The notes under the pieces were generated by a model. That model made no database searches. It was not told where the DNA came from and saw nothing but the letters and a program-made list of their open reading frames with translations. The position numbers and the translations under genes are program-made. DNA of 64,000 nt from Sphingobacteruim zhuxiongii (GTDB taxonomy: Bacteria; Bacteroidota; Bacteroidia; Sphingobacteriales; Sphingobacteriaceae): positions 3,348,001 through 3,412,000 of the forward strand of contig NZ_CP045652.1 of assembly GCF_009557615.1 (NCBI RefSeq), read 5' to 3'. Below, piece after piece: positions 17,200 to 26,286 of this stretch; the first letter of the stretch is position 1; each line of letters begins with the position of its first letter.

Positions 17200-17227
17200 T
17201 TATGGTTTTACTAACAATGAAAGAGCA

Positions 17228-18823
17228 ATGGTTATTTTACAAAACGCTACATATATACATCCTAATAAAGATGTCCTATTTCAGGATCTTCAGTTCACCT
17301 TAAATCAACAAGAAAAGATTGCACTCATTGGTCACAATGGTGTAGGTAAGTCATCTCTTTTAAAAATCATTGGGGGTTATCTGCCCTTGAATTCTGGTAT
17401 CTTGAGCTGTGACTCGACGCCTTACTATATTCCACAGTTATTTGACGAATATGCAACATCGACAATAGGCGATACCCTAGCGATTGGAGATAAATTGAAA
17501 GCGCTAAATGCGATAAGCAATGGTGATGCATCAATTGAAAATTTCGACATATTAAACGATGATTGGGATATTGAAGAACGTGCGATTGAGGCTCTTTCCT
17601 CCTGGGGCTTGACGGAAATGCATTTGGATCAGTCCTTCAATTCCCTGAGTGGTGGGCAGAAAGTGAAAGTTTTCCTCGCAGGGATCACGCTACATCGCCC
17701 CGAACTTATTTTAATGGATGAACCTAGCAATCATTTAGACACAAAATCTAGGGAACAGTTATATCGCTTAATTCTTGATAGCCAAGCAAGTATGTTGATC
17801 GTTAGTCACGACCGTACATTGTTAAATTTATTAGAGTTAACAGCCGAGCTTAGTCCAAAAGGGATTCAGCGTTTTGGCGGAAATTTCCAAGATTTTAGTG
17901 AGCAGAAGGATCTAGAGAAAAATGCCTTAGACCAACAGCTTCAGAATAAAGAGAAAGAACTTCGCAAAGCCAAAGATAAAGAACGGGAAGCGGCAGAGCG
18001 GCAGAATAAGCTGAATGCTCGAGGGAAGAAAAAGCAGGAAAAAGCGGGTGTTGCACGCATTATGATGAATACCCTTCGCAATAAAGCGGAAGGTAGTAGC
18101 GCGAAGTTAAAATCTGTACATCAAGAAAAAATTGGCGGCATTCGCCAAGAACTTCACGAATTGCGCTTGAATCTTTCCGATTTAGATCAAATGAAGTTTG
18201 GCTTTGAGCAGTCAGCTACTTATGCTGGTAAAGATTTAGTGGATGTCAAGGATATCAATTTCGGCTACGCGGAAAGGCTGCTTTGGTCTGAAGCTGTCTC
18301 TTTTAAAATTCATCATGGCGACCGGATTAACATTCAGGGGGACAATGGTTCTGGAAAGTCAACATTGCTGCGTTTGATATTAAAAGACTTGGAACCTAGC
18401 AATGGAATTATCGTCCGCGCGCCTTTTAGTAGCATCTATATTGATCAAGATTATTCTATTATTCAATCCATAAAAAGTGTTTACGAAATGGCTGAATCGT
18501 TCAATCAATCCGGGTTACAAGAACATGAAATTAAGATTCGCTTGAATAGGTTCCTTTTCGGAAAGGAGACATGGGATAAATCTTGCTTGGCATTATCTGG
18601 AGGTGAGCGCATGCGATTACTACTATGCTGCCTGAACATAGCGAGTCAAGCGCCAGATATTATTATCCTCGATGAACCAACAAATAATCTGGATATTCAA
18701 AATATTGAAATACTGACTGCTGCGCTTAATGATTTTCAAGGCACGCTCCTATTAATATCTCACGATAAGCAGTTTATTAGCGATTTGAGGATAGAGGAAT
18801 CAATCGACTTAAATAAAAATTAA
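17228..18823 (+). CDS. ABC-F family ATPase
   Basis: This 531-residue protein has two ATP-binding cassettes and no membrane segment. Walker A motifs are GHNGVGKSS (35-43) and GDNGSGKST (371-379). The signatures are LSGGQ (140-144) and LSGGE, and the Walker B motifs are LILMDEPSNHLD and IIILDEPTNNLD. The charged, helical inter-domain linker (about 225-310) is the part that reaches into the ribosome in this family. ABC-F proteins act on stalled ribosomes or protect them from antibiotics bound near the peptidyl-transferase centre. Which group this one belongs to cannot be told without a phylogeny. The ATG at 17228 overlaps another frame starting at 17202. Confidence 0.9.
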   Translation: MVILQNATYIHPNKDVLFQDLQFTLNQQEKIALIGHNGVGKSSLLKIIGGYLPLNSGILSCDSTPYYIPQLFDEYATSTIGDTLAIGDKLKALNAISNGDASIENFDILNDDWDIEERAIEALSSWGLTEMHLDQSFNSLSGGQKVKVFLAGITLHRPELILMDEPSNHLDTKSREQLYRLILDSQASMLIVSHDRTLLNLLELTAELSPKGIQRFGGNFQDFSEQKDLEKNALDQQLQNKEKELRKAKDKEREAAERQNKLNARGKKKQEKAGVARIMMNTLRNKAEGSSAKLKSVHQEKIGGIRQELHELRLNLSDLDQMKFGFEQSATYAGKDLVDVKDINFGYAERLLWSEAVSFKIHHGDRINIQGDNGSGKSTLLRLILKDLEPSNGIIVRAPFSSIYIDQDYSIIQSIKSVYEMAESFNQSGLQEHEIKIRLNRFLFGKETWDKSCLALSGGERMRLLLCCLNIASQAPDIIILDEPTNNLDIQNIEILTAALNDFQGTLLLISHDKQFISDLRIEESIDLNKN

Positions 18824-18915
18824 AGGATTTCTTTTGATTTAAAACTTCTTTGATGTAAATTCACAGTGTAATAAGGATTAACCTTTGATCAAACCTATCT
18901 AACCCCCTAGGAACC

Positions 18916-19440
18916 ATGAGATTGGCATTGCTTTTCATATTCGGGTTTGGCTTACTCTTCGGATGTAAGGAAGATGATCTATTGCCACAAAATAATTCCC
19001 TAGACGTTTCTTTATTAAAAGAATATAGCTGGGAGAATCGTACCGAAGTCGAAGAACAAGCGGTTGATCAATCAGACGTGTATCAATATGTTAGAAACAT
19101 CACGCTTTCATTTACCGAATCGCAATTTACCCATAAAACAGCCTCTTATTTTTTGAGCAAACCGAAGCAAACTGGCAATGTTAGTTTGTTACCTGCCTTA
19201 GATAACGGCGAGTTTTATGGAGCTTATAAGCTTTCTACAGTTGACTCTGTACTGACCTTTAGCTTCAGCTATTCCAATGCTTTAAAAGATCGATGGAATT
19301 TACCTAAGGACTCTGTCGTATCGAATATACAATACAAGATCATTCAATTGAACAAGTCGACCCTTGAGATGAGACCCTTATCTGATATTCAAATAAACGG
19401 TGCCAGTCAAATACTGACGTTTAAATCCAATCAGAAATAA
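18916..19440 (+). CDS. Hypothetical lipoprotein
   Basis: This 174-residue protein begins with a short signal peptide and the lipobox LLFGC (Cys at about residue 17) followed by KEDD, so it is anchored in a membrane as a lipoprotein. The mature part is about 155 residues with strand-like alternation. It resembles the many small lipocalin-like or unknown-function lipoproteins of this phylum. No domain is recognised. It is convergent with the acetyltransferase gene and lies alone. Confidence 0.7.
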   Translation: MRLALLFIFGFGLLFGCKEDDLLPQNNSLDVSLLKEYSWENRTEVEEQAVDQSDVYQYVRNITLSFTESQFTHKTASYFLSKPKQTGNVSLLPALDNGEFYGAYKLSTVDSVLTFSFSYSNALKDRWNLPKDSVVSNIQYKIIQLNKSTLEMRPLSDIQINGASQILTFKSNQK

Positions 19441-19463
19441 TTTCTAAAATCAGTAGTTGAATG

Positions 19464-19754
19464 CTATAGGTTCGGATGATACTCCCGATCTATTTGTTCC
19501 CGAAGTTCCGGATGTTTCTTTACATACTTCGCGACAAATGGACAGTAGACCATAACCTTTTTATTTTTAGACTTCGCGAATTCAAATGCATGAGCAGCCA
19601 ATGCAGAGGCTACCCCCTGCCCTTTCATACTTTCTGGAACGACGGTGTGCATCATGGCGATATCGCGCTTGTAAAAACGATATTCTAATCGAGCAACTTC
19701 ACCATTTAGATGATATTCAAATTGCAGGTTCTTCTCATTGTTGATGATTTCCAT
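19464..19754 (-). CDS. Small GNAT-like N-acetyltransferase (YjdJ type)
   Basis: This 96-residue protein matches the short GNAT_acetyltr_2-like (PF14542) family. It has an N-terminal strand pair (FEYHLNGEVARLEYRFY), the central MHTVVPESMKGQGVASALAAHAFEFAK segment holding the acetyl-CoA loop QGVASAL, and the terminal VYCPFVAKYVKKHPE motif that is almost invariant in the family. Its substrate is unknown. The gene runs convergent to the lipoprotein gene with 23 bases between the ends. Confidence 0.9.
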   Translation of the reverse strand: MEIINNEKNLQFEYHLNGEVARLEYRFYKRDIAMMHTVVPESMKGQGVASALAAHAFEFAKSKNKKVMVYCPFVAKYVKKHPELREQIDREYHPNL

Positions 19755-20029
19755 AGTAAGCTATTTCGATTTAATAACGCAGAAATTAAAGATGTGTTTT
19801 ATTATTAAGATGGAAGTGGTGGGTTGCTATTCTATTCGATGATAAAATTGTCTTATATTGAAATGAAATTTAATGTATAACACTTACCAATTGATGGTTA
19901 ATTTTTTATGAATTTATCCGCGAAAATCATTTCAATCTGAAAGAAGAATTCGAAAGTTTCTTTGTCTCTCCTCGGCGTAATTAACATCAATGTCTCCGTT
20001 CGTTGGGTAAGTTAATCTTAAAATTAAAT

Positions 20030-20773
20030 ATGAAGTGCATATCTTCTACTATACTATTGAAATTTTATATATCACTGACATTTGGCCAAAGTCATATGAA
20101 ATCTACTTTAGAATTAATTAACAATGCGGAACCGGGATGGACACTCGTCGACAGTTGGATTAAAAATGCGTCAAATAAAGTTGAAATATTAACAAGGGAC
20201 TCATTAAAGGCGAATGATGCATTATTCAAGACACAGGTGTCTACACGATCCCCAATGGGCGCTATTGTCTATATGACGGGAGGAATTTTGATTGACGATA
20301 GTTGGATCAGAATTTTAGGTTCTGGGAATCCCAAACTTCCGCGAACACTTCCAGATTGGAATAAAAATAAGTCCTTTAATGAATTTGGAGAGAATCCATC
20401 ATTCTTACTAATTGCTGATGATGTTATAGGCGGTTTTTTCATTCTAAACGGTGGATTTTTTGGTGACGACTTAGGTAAAACATACTACCTATCGCCGGAT
20501 CTTTTAACCTACGAACCTCTCAATATAACGTATAGTGAATTCCTGCAATTCTGTTTCAACGGAGATTTAGACCGATTTTATGGAGATTTGAGATGGAAAA
20601 ATTGGCGCGAAGAAGTCTCAAAAATAGACGGCGATAAAGCTTTTAGTTTTTATCCTTATCTATGGACAAAAGAAGGAAAAGACATTAATAAGAATGTACG
20701 GAAGGCAATCCCCATTGAAGAACTTTACATGTTTACCATAGAAATGCAGAAACAACTTGGAGATTTGAGATAA
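20030..20773 (+). CDS. DUF2625 family protein, probably exported
   Basis: This 247-residue protein matches DUF2625: the string ELINNAEPGWTLVDSWI, the block STRSPMGAIVYMTGGILID, WIRILGSGNPKLPR and GGFFILNGGFFG are typical. The biochemical role of the family is unknown. The ATG at 20030 gives a hydrophobic N-terminus (MKCISSTILLKFYISLTFGQS) that reads like a signal peptide, whereas many family members appear to start directly at the domain, here the internal ATG near 20096. Whether the extension is used decides the protein's location. Confidence 0.8.
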   Translation: MKCISSTILLKFYISLTFGQSHMKSTLELINNAEPGWTLVDSWIKNASNKVEILTRDSLKANDALFKTQVSTRSPMGAIVYMTGGILIDDSWIRILGSGNPKLPRTLPDWNKNKSFNEFGENPSFLLIADDVIGGFFILNGGFFGDDLGKTYYLSPDLLTYEPLNITYSEFLQFCFNGDLDRFYGDLRWKNWREEVSKIDGDKAFSFYPYLWTKEGKDINKNVRKAIPIEELYMFTIEMQKQLGDLR

Positions 20774-20813
20774 TCGCTTGCTAAATTAGAATAGAAAGCC
20801 AGAAAATTATATA

Positions 20814-20845
20814 CAAAAAAAGCTCATCAAAAGATGAGCTTTTTA
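20814..20845. terminator. Bidirectional terminator between DUF2625 gene and tRNA
   Basis: AAAAAGCTCATC and GATGAGCTTTTT form a perfect 12-bp stem around AAAA. The A- and T-runs on both sides let it serve the plus-strand gene and the minus-strand tRNA. Confidence 0.85.
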
Positions 20846-20850
20846 TTTAG

Positions 20851-20924
20851 TAGCGGGGAGCAGGATCGAACTGCCGACCTCAGGGTTATGAATCCTGCGC
20901 TCTAACCATCTGAGCTACCCCGCC
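20851..20924 (-). tRNA. tRNA-Met (anticodon CAT)
   Basis: The minus strand folds as a 74-base tRNA: acceptor stem GGCGGGG with CCCCGCT (G1-U72 wobble), D-arm GCTC/GAGC, anticodon loop TTCATAA and T-arm GGCAG-TTCGATC-CTGCT. CCA is not encoded. The G1-U72 pair and lack of initiator features suggest an elongator Met tRNA; a tRNA-Ile2 with lysidine at the same anticodon cannot be excluded. In the anticodon stem, CAGGA faces CCCTG, leaving an A31-C39 mismatch next to the loop. Confidence 0.9.
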
Positions 20925-20937
20925 GTTTTTCGGTATG

Positions 20938-20967
20938 CAAAGATAGTAATAAGGAAGTATTTTCAAA
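20938..20967 (-). promoter_or_regulatory. Promoter of the tRNA gene
   Basis: On the minus strand TTTG (20967-20964), 18 bases, then TATCTTTG (20945-20938) forms an almost ideal Bacteroidota promoter. Transcription should start about 10 bases before the tRNA 5' end. Confidence 0.85.
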
Positions 20968-21249
20968 GAAATTTTCGATAAAATAATTGAAAATTCCTAC
21001 TTAAAACTTTTAGGTATTCACAACCATTTTAAAATCAAAAAGATAGAAAACTGCCTTTAGAGATATATTTTGGGGAACTGTTAAAATTTATGCATTCTTA
21101 GGCTTGTTGATAACCGTTCTAATGTGCAAAAAAAGATAGGGGCACGTTTTTGGATTACGGATTTATTCATTAATATTACAAAAAGTAGGTACGTTATCGC
21201 GCCTGTAAAAAGAACTTAAATTTGTTAAAGACTTCTACTTAGAATAAAT
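20968..21249. other. Intergenic region, nothing recognised
   Basis: This is AT-rich sequence without a plausible ORF. No repeat, RNA gene or clear promoter for the following gene is visible. Confidence 0.4.
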
Positions 21250-21627
21250 ATGTCGGAAAAAATAAAACTTGAATTAGAATATGTACTAAATTCTTCGCCG
21301 CGGATTTTATTTCCTTATTTGCAGGAGCCCAATGAACTGGCACAATGGTTTGCTGACGATGTAAACTATCATGATGGTATTTACGAGTTTGTTTGGGATA
21401 ATGAGTCTCATCGTGCAAGATTGGTGACAGTTAAAGAAAACAAAAGCGTAAAATATAAGTGGATAGATGATGACCCTTATTTTTTCGAAATAGAGATTGT
21501 TCAAGATGAACTGACAAATGACGTAGCCTTGAGCATTACTGACTATGTTAAAGAAGACAATTTAGAAGATCGCAAAAAGATTTGGGACAACTCAATCGGT
21601 TATCTTCAAAGCGTGATTGGCGCTTAA
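21250..21627 (+). CDS. START-like (SRPBCC) domain protein
   Basis: This 125-residue protein has the START/AHSA1-like pattern: an N-terminal strand (KIKLELEYVLNSSPRILFPYL), EPNELAQWFADDVN, then strands around the cavity (YEFVWDNESHRARLVTVKENKSVKYKWID) and a C-terminal helix (DNSIGYLQSVIGA). Such folds bind small hydrophobic ligands; many Bacteroidota carry one copy annotated only as START-like. It stands between the tRNA and the LPS-export permease. Function is unknown. Confidence 0.85.
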   Translation: MSEKIKLELEYVLNSSPRILFPYLQEPNELAQWFADDVNYHDGIYEFVWDNESHRARLVTVKENKSVKYKWIDDDPYFFEIEIVQDELTNDVALSITDYVKEDNLEDRKKIWDNSIGYLQSVIGA

Positions 21628-21636
21628 AAATACAAT

Positions 21637-21665
21637 TAGCACCTTAGTAACCCACTAGGGTGCTA
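21637..21665 (+). terminator. 12-bp hairpin after the START-like gene
   Basis: TAGCACCTTAGT (21637-21648) pairs with ACTAGGGTGCTA (21654-21665), with one G-U. No T-run follows, so termination is plausible but not certain. Confidence 0.5.
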
Positions 21666-21763
21666 ATCCCCTCTATCACATAAACTTACCTCACATTCAT
21701 TTTCTCTCTAGATTCCTAATTATCATTAACGTTTTTCTAACACATTTCACGTGCTAAAAATTG

Positions 21764-21771
21764 TATCTTTG
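21764..21771 (+). promoter_or_regulatory. -7 element of the lptF/G gene
   Basis: TATCTTTG matches TAnnTTTG. No clean TTTG lies 19-20 bases upstream. The start codon at 21825 is about 50 bases downstream. Confidence 0.55.
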
Positions 21772-21824
21772 CGGTAACTAGGCGAATAAATGATAGAAAT
21801 CGCTCCTAGTGCGCTTAAGTTTTT

Positions 21825-23288
21825 ATGAAGAAGATACATTTATTAATTCTACAAGCATTTATCAAACCATTCATGGTCACATTTTTCATTGTGATGTTTG
21901 TATTATTGATGCTTTTCCTATTCAAATACATCGACGATTTGATTGGAAAAGGCTTTCAGTGGTATGTTATTTTAGAGTTATTGAGCTACCAATGTGCTGT
22001 TCAGTTAGCCATGGCACTCCCACTTTCAATGCTCCTTTCTTCAATTATGACTTTCGGGAATTTAGGTGAGAGTTATGAACTTGTCGCTATCAAAGCAGCT
22101 GGGGTATCTTTGCGTAATGCAATGGCACCTCTTTTTGTTGTGGTGGCCTTATTTAGTGCAGGATCTTTCTTTTTCTCTGATTACATCTTACCTGTTGTCA
22201 ATCTAAAGATGGGTTCACTGCTCTACGATGTGCGTAAGAAAAAAGCCGACTTCTTTATTAAACCAGGTGTCTTTAACAGCACTATTCCTGGTTATTCCAT
22301 TCGTGCAAAAGCAAAGAGTGAAGATGGAACAACGTTGTACAATATGATGATCTATCAACATCAATCTGGCGGTACAGCAAACAACGTCACTTTTGCGAAA
22401 GAGGGTTATGTGCAAAACTCGCCGGATAATAGGTATATGGTTTTGAAACTTATTGATGGAGTTCGTTATGAAGATGCTAGCGTAAAAAATGCAAAACGCT
22501 ACGATCCTAGGCAACAATTCACGCGTTTCCGCTTTAAAGAAACAACGACCAAGTTTGACATGAGTTCATTCGACATGAATAGAACCGATCAAGACTTGTT
22601 TAAGTCCCATCATCAGATGTTGAATTTGAAGCAGCTGAAATTATATTCTGACTCCAATCATGTTTATCTGGACAGTCTACAACGTGTAAATTCAATAGAG
22701 GGCAAGCGCTATATAAATCTCTATTCAGCATATTTCCAGAATGGTAAACCACACAATCCTAAATCTGATATACATCTAGCGGATATTGCTTCCAAAGAGC
22801 AATATCGTATGGCTTTAAACAATGCGTTGAATCAAGCAAGACAAGTCAAAGATTTGGCCTTTAACAAACAAATGGAATATACGCCGTACCGAGAAAAAGA
22901 CATTCGATATGCAGTTGAATGGCATCGTAAATTCACCCTTGCGGTTTCTTGTCTTTTGTTATTCGGGATTGGTGCGCCATTGGGGGCAATCATTCGAAAA
23001 GGTGGATTAGGTCTTCCGGTCGTCATGGCAATTATATTCTTTTTGATTTATCACGTCATTGCTACCTTAGCCGAGAAAGCGGCGAAAGATGCTAGTTTAA
23101 GCCCAATGTGGGGTATGTGGATGGCGATTATCGTCCTCACACCTCTGGCTATTTTCCTAACATATAAATCGACAACGGACTCGAAACTTTTTGATGCCGA
23201 CCAGTATAAGTTGAAAGCAGAAGCACTTTGGAAGAGAATTGTCGAATTTTTTAACAGAAAAAAGAAAACCGATTATAACAAAGGATAA
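21825..23288 (+). CDS. LptF/LptG family lipopolysaccharide export permease
   Basis: This 487-residue inner-membrane protein has the YjgP/YjgQ layout: membrane helices near 12-35, 55-80 and 95-120, a large periplasmic beta-jellyroll region (about 140-355), and three helices near 365-460. It would be half of the LptFG dimer that, with LptB and LptC, pulls LPS out of the inner membrane towards LptA. Conserved AVQLAMALPLSMLLSSIMTFGNLGESYELVAIKAAGVS-type sequence near 63-100 is the family hallmark. F and G cannot be told apart with confidence in this phylum. Confidence 0.92.
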   Translation: MKKIHLLILQAFIKPFMVTFFIVMFVLLMLFLFKYIDDLIGKGFQWYVILELLSYQCAVQLAMALPLSMLLSSIMTFGNLGESYELVAIKAAGVSLRNAMAPLFVVVALFSAGSFFFSDYILPVVNLKMGSLLYDVRKKKADFFIKPGVFNSTIPGYSIRAKAKSEDGTTLYNMMIYQHQSGGTANNVTFAKEGYVQNSPDNRYMVLKLIDGVRYEDASVKNAKRYDPRQQFTRFRFKETTTKFDMSSFDMNRTDQDLFKSHHQMLNLKQLKLYSDSNHVYLDSLQRVNSIEGKRYINLYSAYFQNGKPHNPKSDIHLADIASKEQYRMALNNALNQARQVKDLAFNKQMEYTPYREKDIRYAVEWHRKFTLAVSCLLLFGIGAPLGAIIRKGGLGLPVVMAIIFFLIYHVIATLAEKAAKDASLSPMWGMWMAIIVLTPLAIFLTYKSTTDSKLFDADQYKLKAEALWKRIVEFFNRKKKTDYNKG

Positions 23289-23331
23289 CATATTATGACA
23301 GCATATTAATAAAAAACTGCATCATATGCTC

Positions 23332-23339
23332 TACCTTTG
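23332..23339 (+). promoter_or_regulatory. -7 element of ribBA
   Basis: TACCTTTG is a perfect TAnnTTTG. It lies inside the longest open frame (upstream start 23326), which shows that the real start is the ATG at 23359 further down. Confidence 0.65.
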
Positions 23340-23358
23340 TACTGATATTTACAACATA

Positions 23359-24570
23359 ATGGAAATTAAATTAAACACGATAGAAGAAGCTATTGAAGAT
23401 ATCAAAGCTGGAAAAGTTATAATCGTCGTTGATGATGAAGATCGTGAAAACGAGGGAGACTTCGTAACTGCCGCGCGCAATGCAACCCCTGAAGTGATCA
23501 ACTTTATGGCTACTCATGGTCGCGGATTGGTTTGTGCACCGTTAACTGAAGAACGTTGTCGTGAGCTAAACCTAGGCCTTATGGTTAACAACAATACCGC
23601 AGTTTATGAAACTAATTTTACGGTATCTGTTGATTTACAAGGCTACGGCTGTACGACAGGTATTTCTGCATCTGATCGTTCCAAAACAATCAAAGCTTTA
23701 ATTGACCCTAACATAAAACCGGAAGAGCTTGGTCGCCCAGGGCATATCTTTCCATTAATTGCGAAAGATGGTGGAGTACTTCGCCGCACTGGACACACCG
23801 AAGCATCGGTTGACTTGGCGCGTCTTGCGGGTTTTGAGCCTGCTGGTGTCTTGGTCGAGATTTTAAAAGACGACGGAGAGATGGCTCGTCTTCCAGATTT
23901 AATCAAAGTTGCTGAAAAGTTTGACTTGAAGATCATCAGTATTGAAGACTTGATTGAATACCGTTTAAAGCATGACACACTGATTAAGGAGGAAGTAAGT
24001 GTTGAAATGCCTACAGAATGGGGAAACTTTAAAATGAAAGCGTTTACGCAGAAGAATACAGGCGAACAACACTTAGCTTTGTATAAGGGTGAATGGAACG
24101 AGGACGAGCCTGTTTTGGTTCGCGTTCATAGCTCTTGCGTTACCGGCGATATCTTTGGATCCTGCCGTTGCGATTGTGGACCACAGTTGCATAAGTCAAT
24201 GCAAATGATTGACAAGGAAGGTAAAGGAATTATCGTTTATATGAATCAAGAGGGACGCGGAATTGGTCTTGTCAATAAGCTACATGCTTATAAATTGCAA
24301 GAACAAGGTGCAGATACCGTTGATGCGAATTTGGAACTAGGTTTCAAACCGGATTTAAGAGATTATGGCGTTGGTGCTCAAATATTACGTTATATGGGTG
24401 TAACCAAAATGCGCTTAATGTCTAACAATCCAAGCAAGCGTGCTGGATTAGTTGGTTACGGATTGGAGGTTATTGAAAATGTGCCAATTGAAATCGAGCC
24501 TAACCAATACAATGAAAACTATTTAAAAACAAAACGAGATCGCATGGGGCATACCCTAAGCAACTTGTAA
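23359..24570 (+). CDS. ribBA: Bifunctional DHBP synthase / GTP cyclohydrolase II
   Basis: This 403-residue enzyme supplies both precursors of riboflavin. The N-terminal RibB half (about 1-200) converts ribulose 5-phosphate to 3,4-dihydroxy-2-butanone 4-phosphate; [11 protein letters not shown] and the RPGHIFPL / [17 protein letters not shown] blocks are visible. The C-terminal RibA half (about 205-400) opens GTP, with zinc ligands in the motif [16 protein letters not shown] and the conserved [10 protein letters not shown]. Start ATG 23359 follows the -7 box at 23332. I see no FMN riboswitch upstream; the leader is only about 15 bases. Confidence 0.96.
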   Translation: MEIKLNTIEEAIEDIKAGKVIIVVDDEDRENEGDFVTAARNATPEVINFMATHGRGLVCAPLTEERCRELNLGLMVNNNTAVYETNFTVSVDLQGYGCTTGISASDRSKTIKALIDPNIKPEELGRPGHIFPLIAKDGGVLRRTGHTEASVDLARLAGFEPAGVLVEILKDDGEMARLPDLIKVAEKFDLKIISIEDLIEYRLKHDTLIKEEVSVEMPTEWGNFKMKAFTQKNTGEQHLALYKGEWNEDEPVLVRVHSSCVTGDIFGSCRCDCGPQLHKSMQMIDKEGKGIIVYMNQEGRGIGLVNKLHAYKLQEQGADTVDANLELGFKPDLRDYGVGAQILRYMGVTKMRLMSNNPSKRAGLVGYGLEVIENVPIEIEPNQYNENYLKTKRDRMGHTLSNL

Positions 24571-24576
24571 ATAGAT

Positions 24577-24608
24577 AAAGAGGAGGATTCATGATCCTCC
24601 TCTTTTGT
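24577..24608 (+). terminator. Terminator of ribBA
   Basis: AAAGAGGAGGAT (24577-24588) pairs with ATCCTCCTCTTT, followed by TTTG. This is a strong GC-rich stem. Confidence 0.85.
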
Positions 24609-24701
24609 TTCATCAGGATAAAGAAGCAGATTATAGTAAAAGCATACATTTAGCAACCTGAACAAATCTTTGCTTTATATGTTGCTTAAAAAAAAGTGAT
24701 T

Positions 24702-26132
24702 ATGAAAAACACGCTATTAATAGAGAAGGCCTATTTTAATGGAACTTTTATAACAGCAGATAAGACCTTTGAAATCATCAATCCTTCCACTCAGAAACCT
24801 ATTGGACGTCTTCCTGATCTGACAGTGAAGGATGCCAAGAAATTTATAAAAGCCGCAAACGATGCTTGGTCAATTTGGCGAGACACTCCCGTTGGAGAGC
24901 GCTCAAGAATACTGCGTAAATTATTTGACCTTATCAATGAGCGCCGCGATGAGCTTGCGGAAATTATGACGCTCGAAAGTGGAAAACCTATCAGAGAGTC
25001 GCAAACTGAAGTAGATTATGCCAACTCATTTATTGAATGGTTTTCTGAAGAAGGCAAGCGAGCATACGGTGAGACAATTCCTTCGACCGCAGGGAATAAC
25101 AGGTTGCAAACGATAAAACAAGGTGTTGGCGTTGTAGCAGCAATTACTCCATGGAATTTTCCTTTAGCTATGATTACTCGTAAAGTCGGTCCTGCACTCG
25201 CTGCAGGATGTACTGTCGTGCTCAAACCTGCTTCTCAAACTCCATTTTCAGCAATTGCTTTTGCTAAGCTGGCCGAAGAAGCTGGAGTTCCTAAAGGCGT
25301 TCTAAATGTTATTACGTCGAAGGATAGTCGTGGTCTCGGGGAAGAGATGGCTAGCAGTCCATTAGTTCGAAAAATCTCCTTTACAGGCTCCACTGCGGTC
25401 GGTAAAACCTTAATGTCACAAGCCTCTTCGACGATAAAACGTATATCTTTAGAATTAGGAGGTAATGCTCCATTTATTGTATTCGATGATGCCGATATAG
25501 AAAAAGCTGTCGCTGGAGCAATTGCGGGTAAATTTAGGAATACAGGACAAACCTGCGTATCGATTAATAGATTTTATGTACAAGATGCAATCTATGATGA
25601 TTTCGCCAAGAAACTTACAGCCGCTGTTAAGAAATTAGAAGTTGGTGATGGATTAAAGAAAACTACTCAAGTTGGTCCGCTAATAAATAAAGAAGGGTTA
25701 GATAAAGTCATACATCATGTTAACGATGCGACGGAGAAGGGTGCACATGTTGCCACTGGTGGTAAACCTATCAAAGGGAATTTCTATGAGCCGACTGTAT
25801 TAGTGGAAGTTCCTCACGACTGTATCATTGCCGTTGAGGAAACTTTTGGTCCTATCTGCGCCTTATTTAGGTTCAAAACAGAGAAAGAAGTGATCCAATT
25901 GGCAAACAATACACCATTTGGATTGGCATCTTATTTCTATAGTGAAAACGTGAAACGTTGCTTTCGTGTTGCCGAACAATTGGAAGCCGGTATGGTTGGC
26001 ATAAATGCGGGTTTAATATCGAATGCCGCGGCACCATTTGGAGGCGTTAAAGAATCTGGTCTAGGAAGAGAAGGTTCAAAATATGGTTTAGATGAGTATA
26101 TTGAAGTAAAATACTTGTGCTTCGGTGAATAA
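24702..26132 (+). CDS. NAD(P)-dependent aldehyde dehydrogenase, succinate-semialdehyde type
   Basis: This 476-residue cytosolic dehydrogenase has the full ALDH set: TPWNFPLAMITRKVGPALAAGCTVVLKPA, FTGSTAVGK, the general base in LELGGNAPFIVFDDAD, and the catalytic cysteine in RNTGQTCVS. Overall wording (PNSVEE-type substitutions aside) is closest to GabD-like succinate-semialdehyde dehydrogenases, which feed 4-aminobutyrate carbon into the TCA cycle. No GABA aminotransferase gene is nearby, so the substrate is inferred from family likeness only. The ATG at 24702 is preferred to a GTG two codons earlier. Confidence 0.88.
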   Translation: MKNTLLIEKAYFNGTFITADKTFEIINPSTQKPIGRLPDLTVKDAKKFIKAANDAWSIWRDTPVGERSRILRKLFDLINERRDELAEIMTLESGKPIRESQTEVDYANSFIEWFSEEGKRAYGETIPSTAGNNRLQTIKQGVGVVAAITPWNFPLAMITRKVGPALAAGCTVVLKPASQTPFSAIAFAKLAEEAGVPKGVLNVITSKDSRGLGEEMASSPLVRKISFTGSTAVGKTLMSQASSTIKRISLELGGNAPFIVFDDADIEKAVAGAIAGKFRNTGQTCVSINRFYVQDAIYDDFAKKLTAAVKKLEVGDGLKKTTQVGPLINKEGLDKVIHHVNDATEKGAHVATGGKPIKGNFYEPTVLVEVPHDCIIAVEETFGPICALFRFKTEKEVIQLANNTPFGLASYFYSENVKRCFRVAEQLEAGMVGINAGLISNAAAPFGGVKESGLGREGSKYGLDEYIEVKYLCFGE

Positions 26133-26135
26133 AAA

Positions 26136-26180
26136 ATACCCCTCCTATTGTTTGCGTAAATGCATCGACAGGAGGGGTAT
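26136..26180. terminator. Hairpin between convergent genes
   Basis: ATACCCCTCCT (26136-26146) and AGGAGGGGTAT (26170-26180) form a perfect 11-bp stem with a 23-base loop. A-run upstream and TCTATTT downstream make it a likely terminator for the aldehyde dehydrogenase gene. Confidence 0.65.
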
Positions 26181-26286
26181 CTATTTAATAGAAAATTTCT
26201 AAAGACTTCTAATCAATACACCTCATTGCGTTGATCAGCCCCTCTAGATTTTCTATAATTCCATTGAGTATTTAGCGACACTTCGC

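Noticed and set aside
23326..23358. Upstream start for ribBA
   Set aside because: The -7 promoter element at 23332-23339 lies inside this extension, so the mRNA cannot include it.
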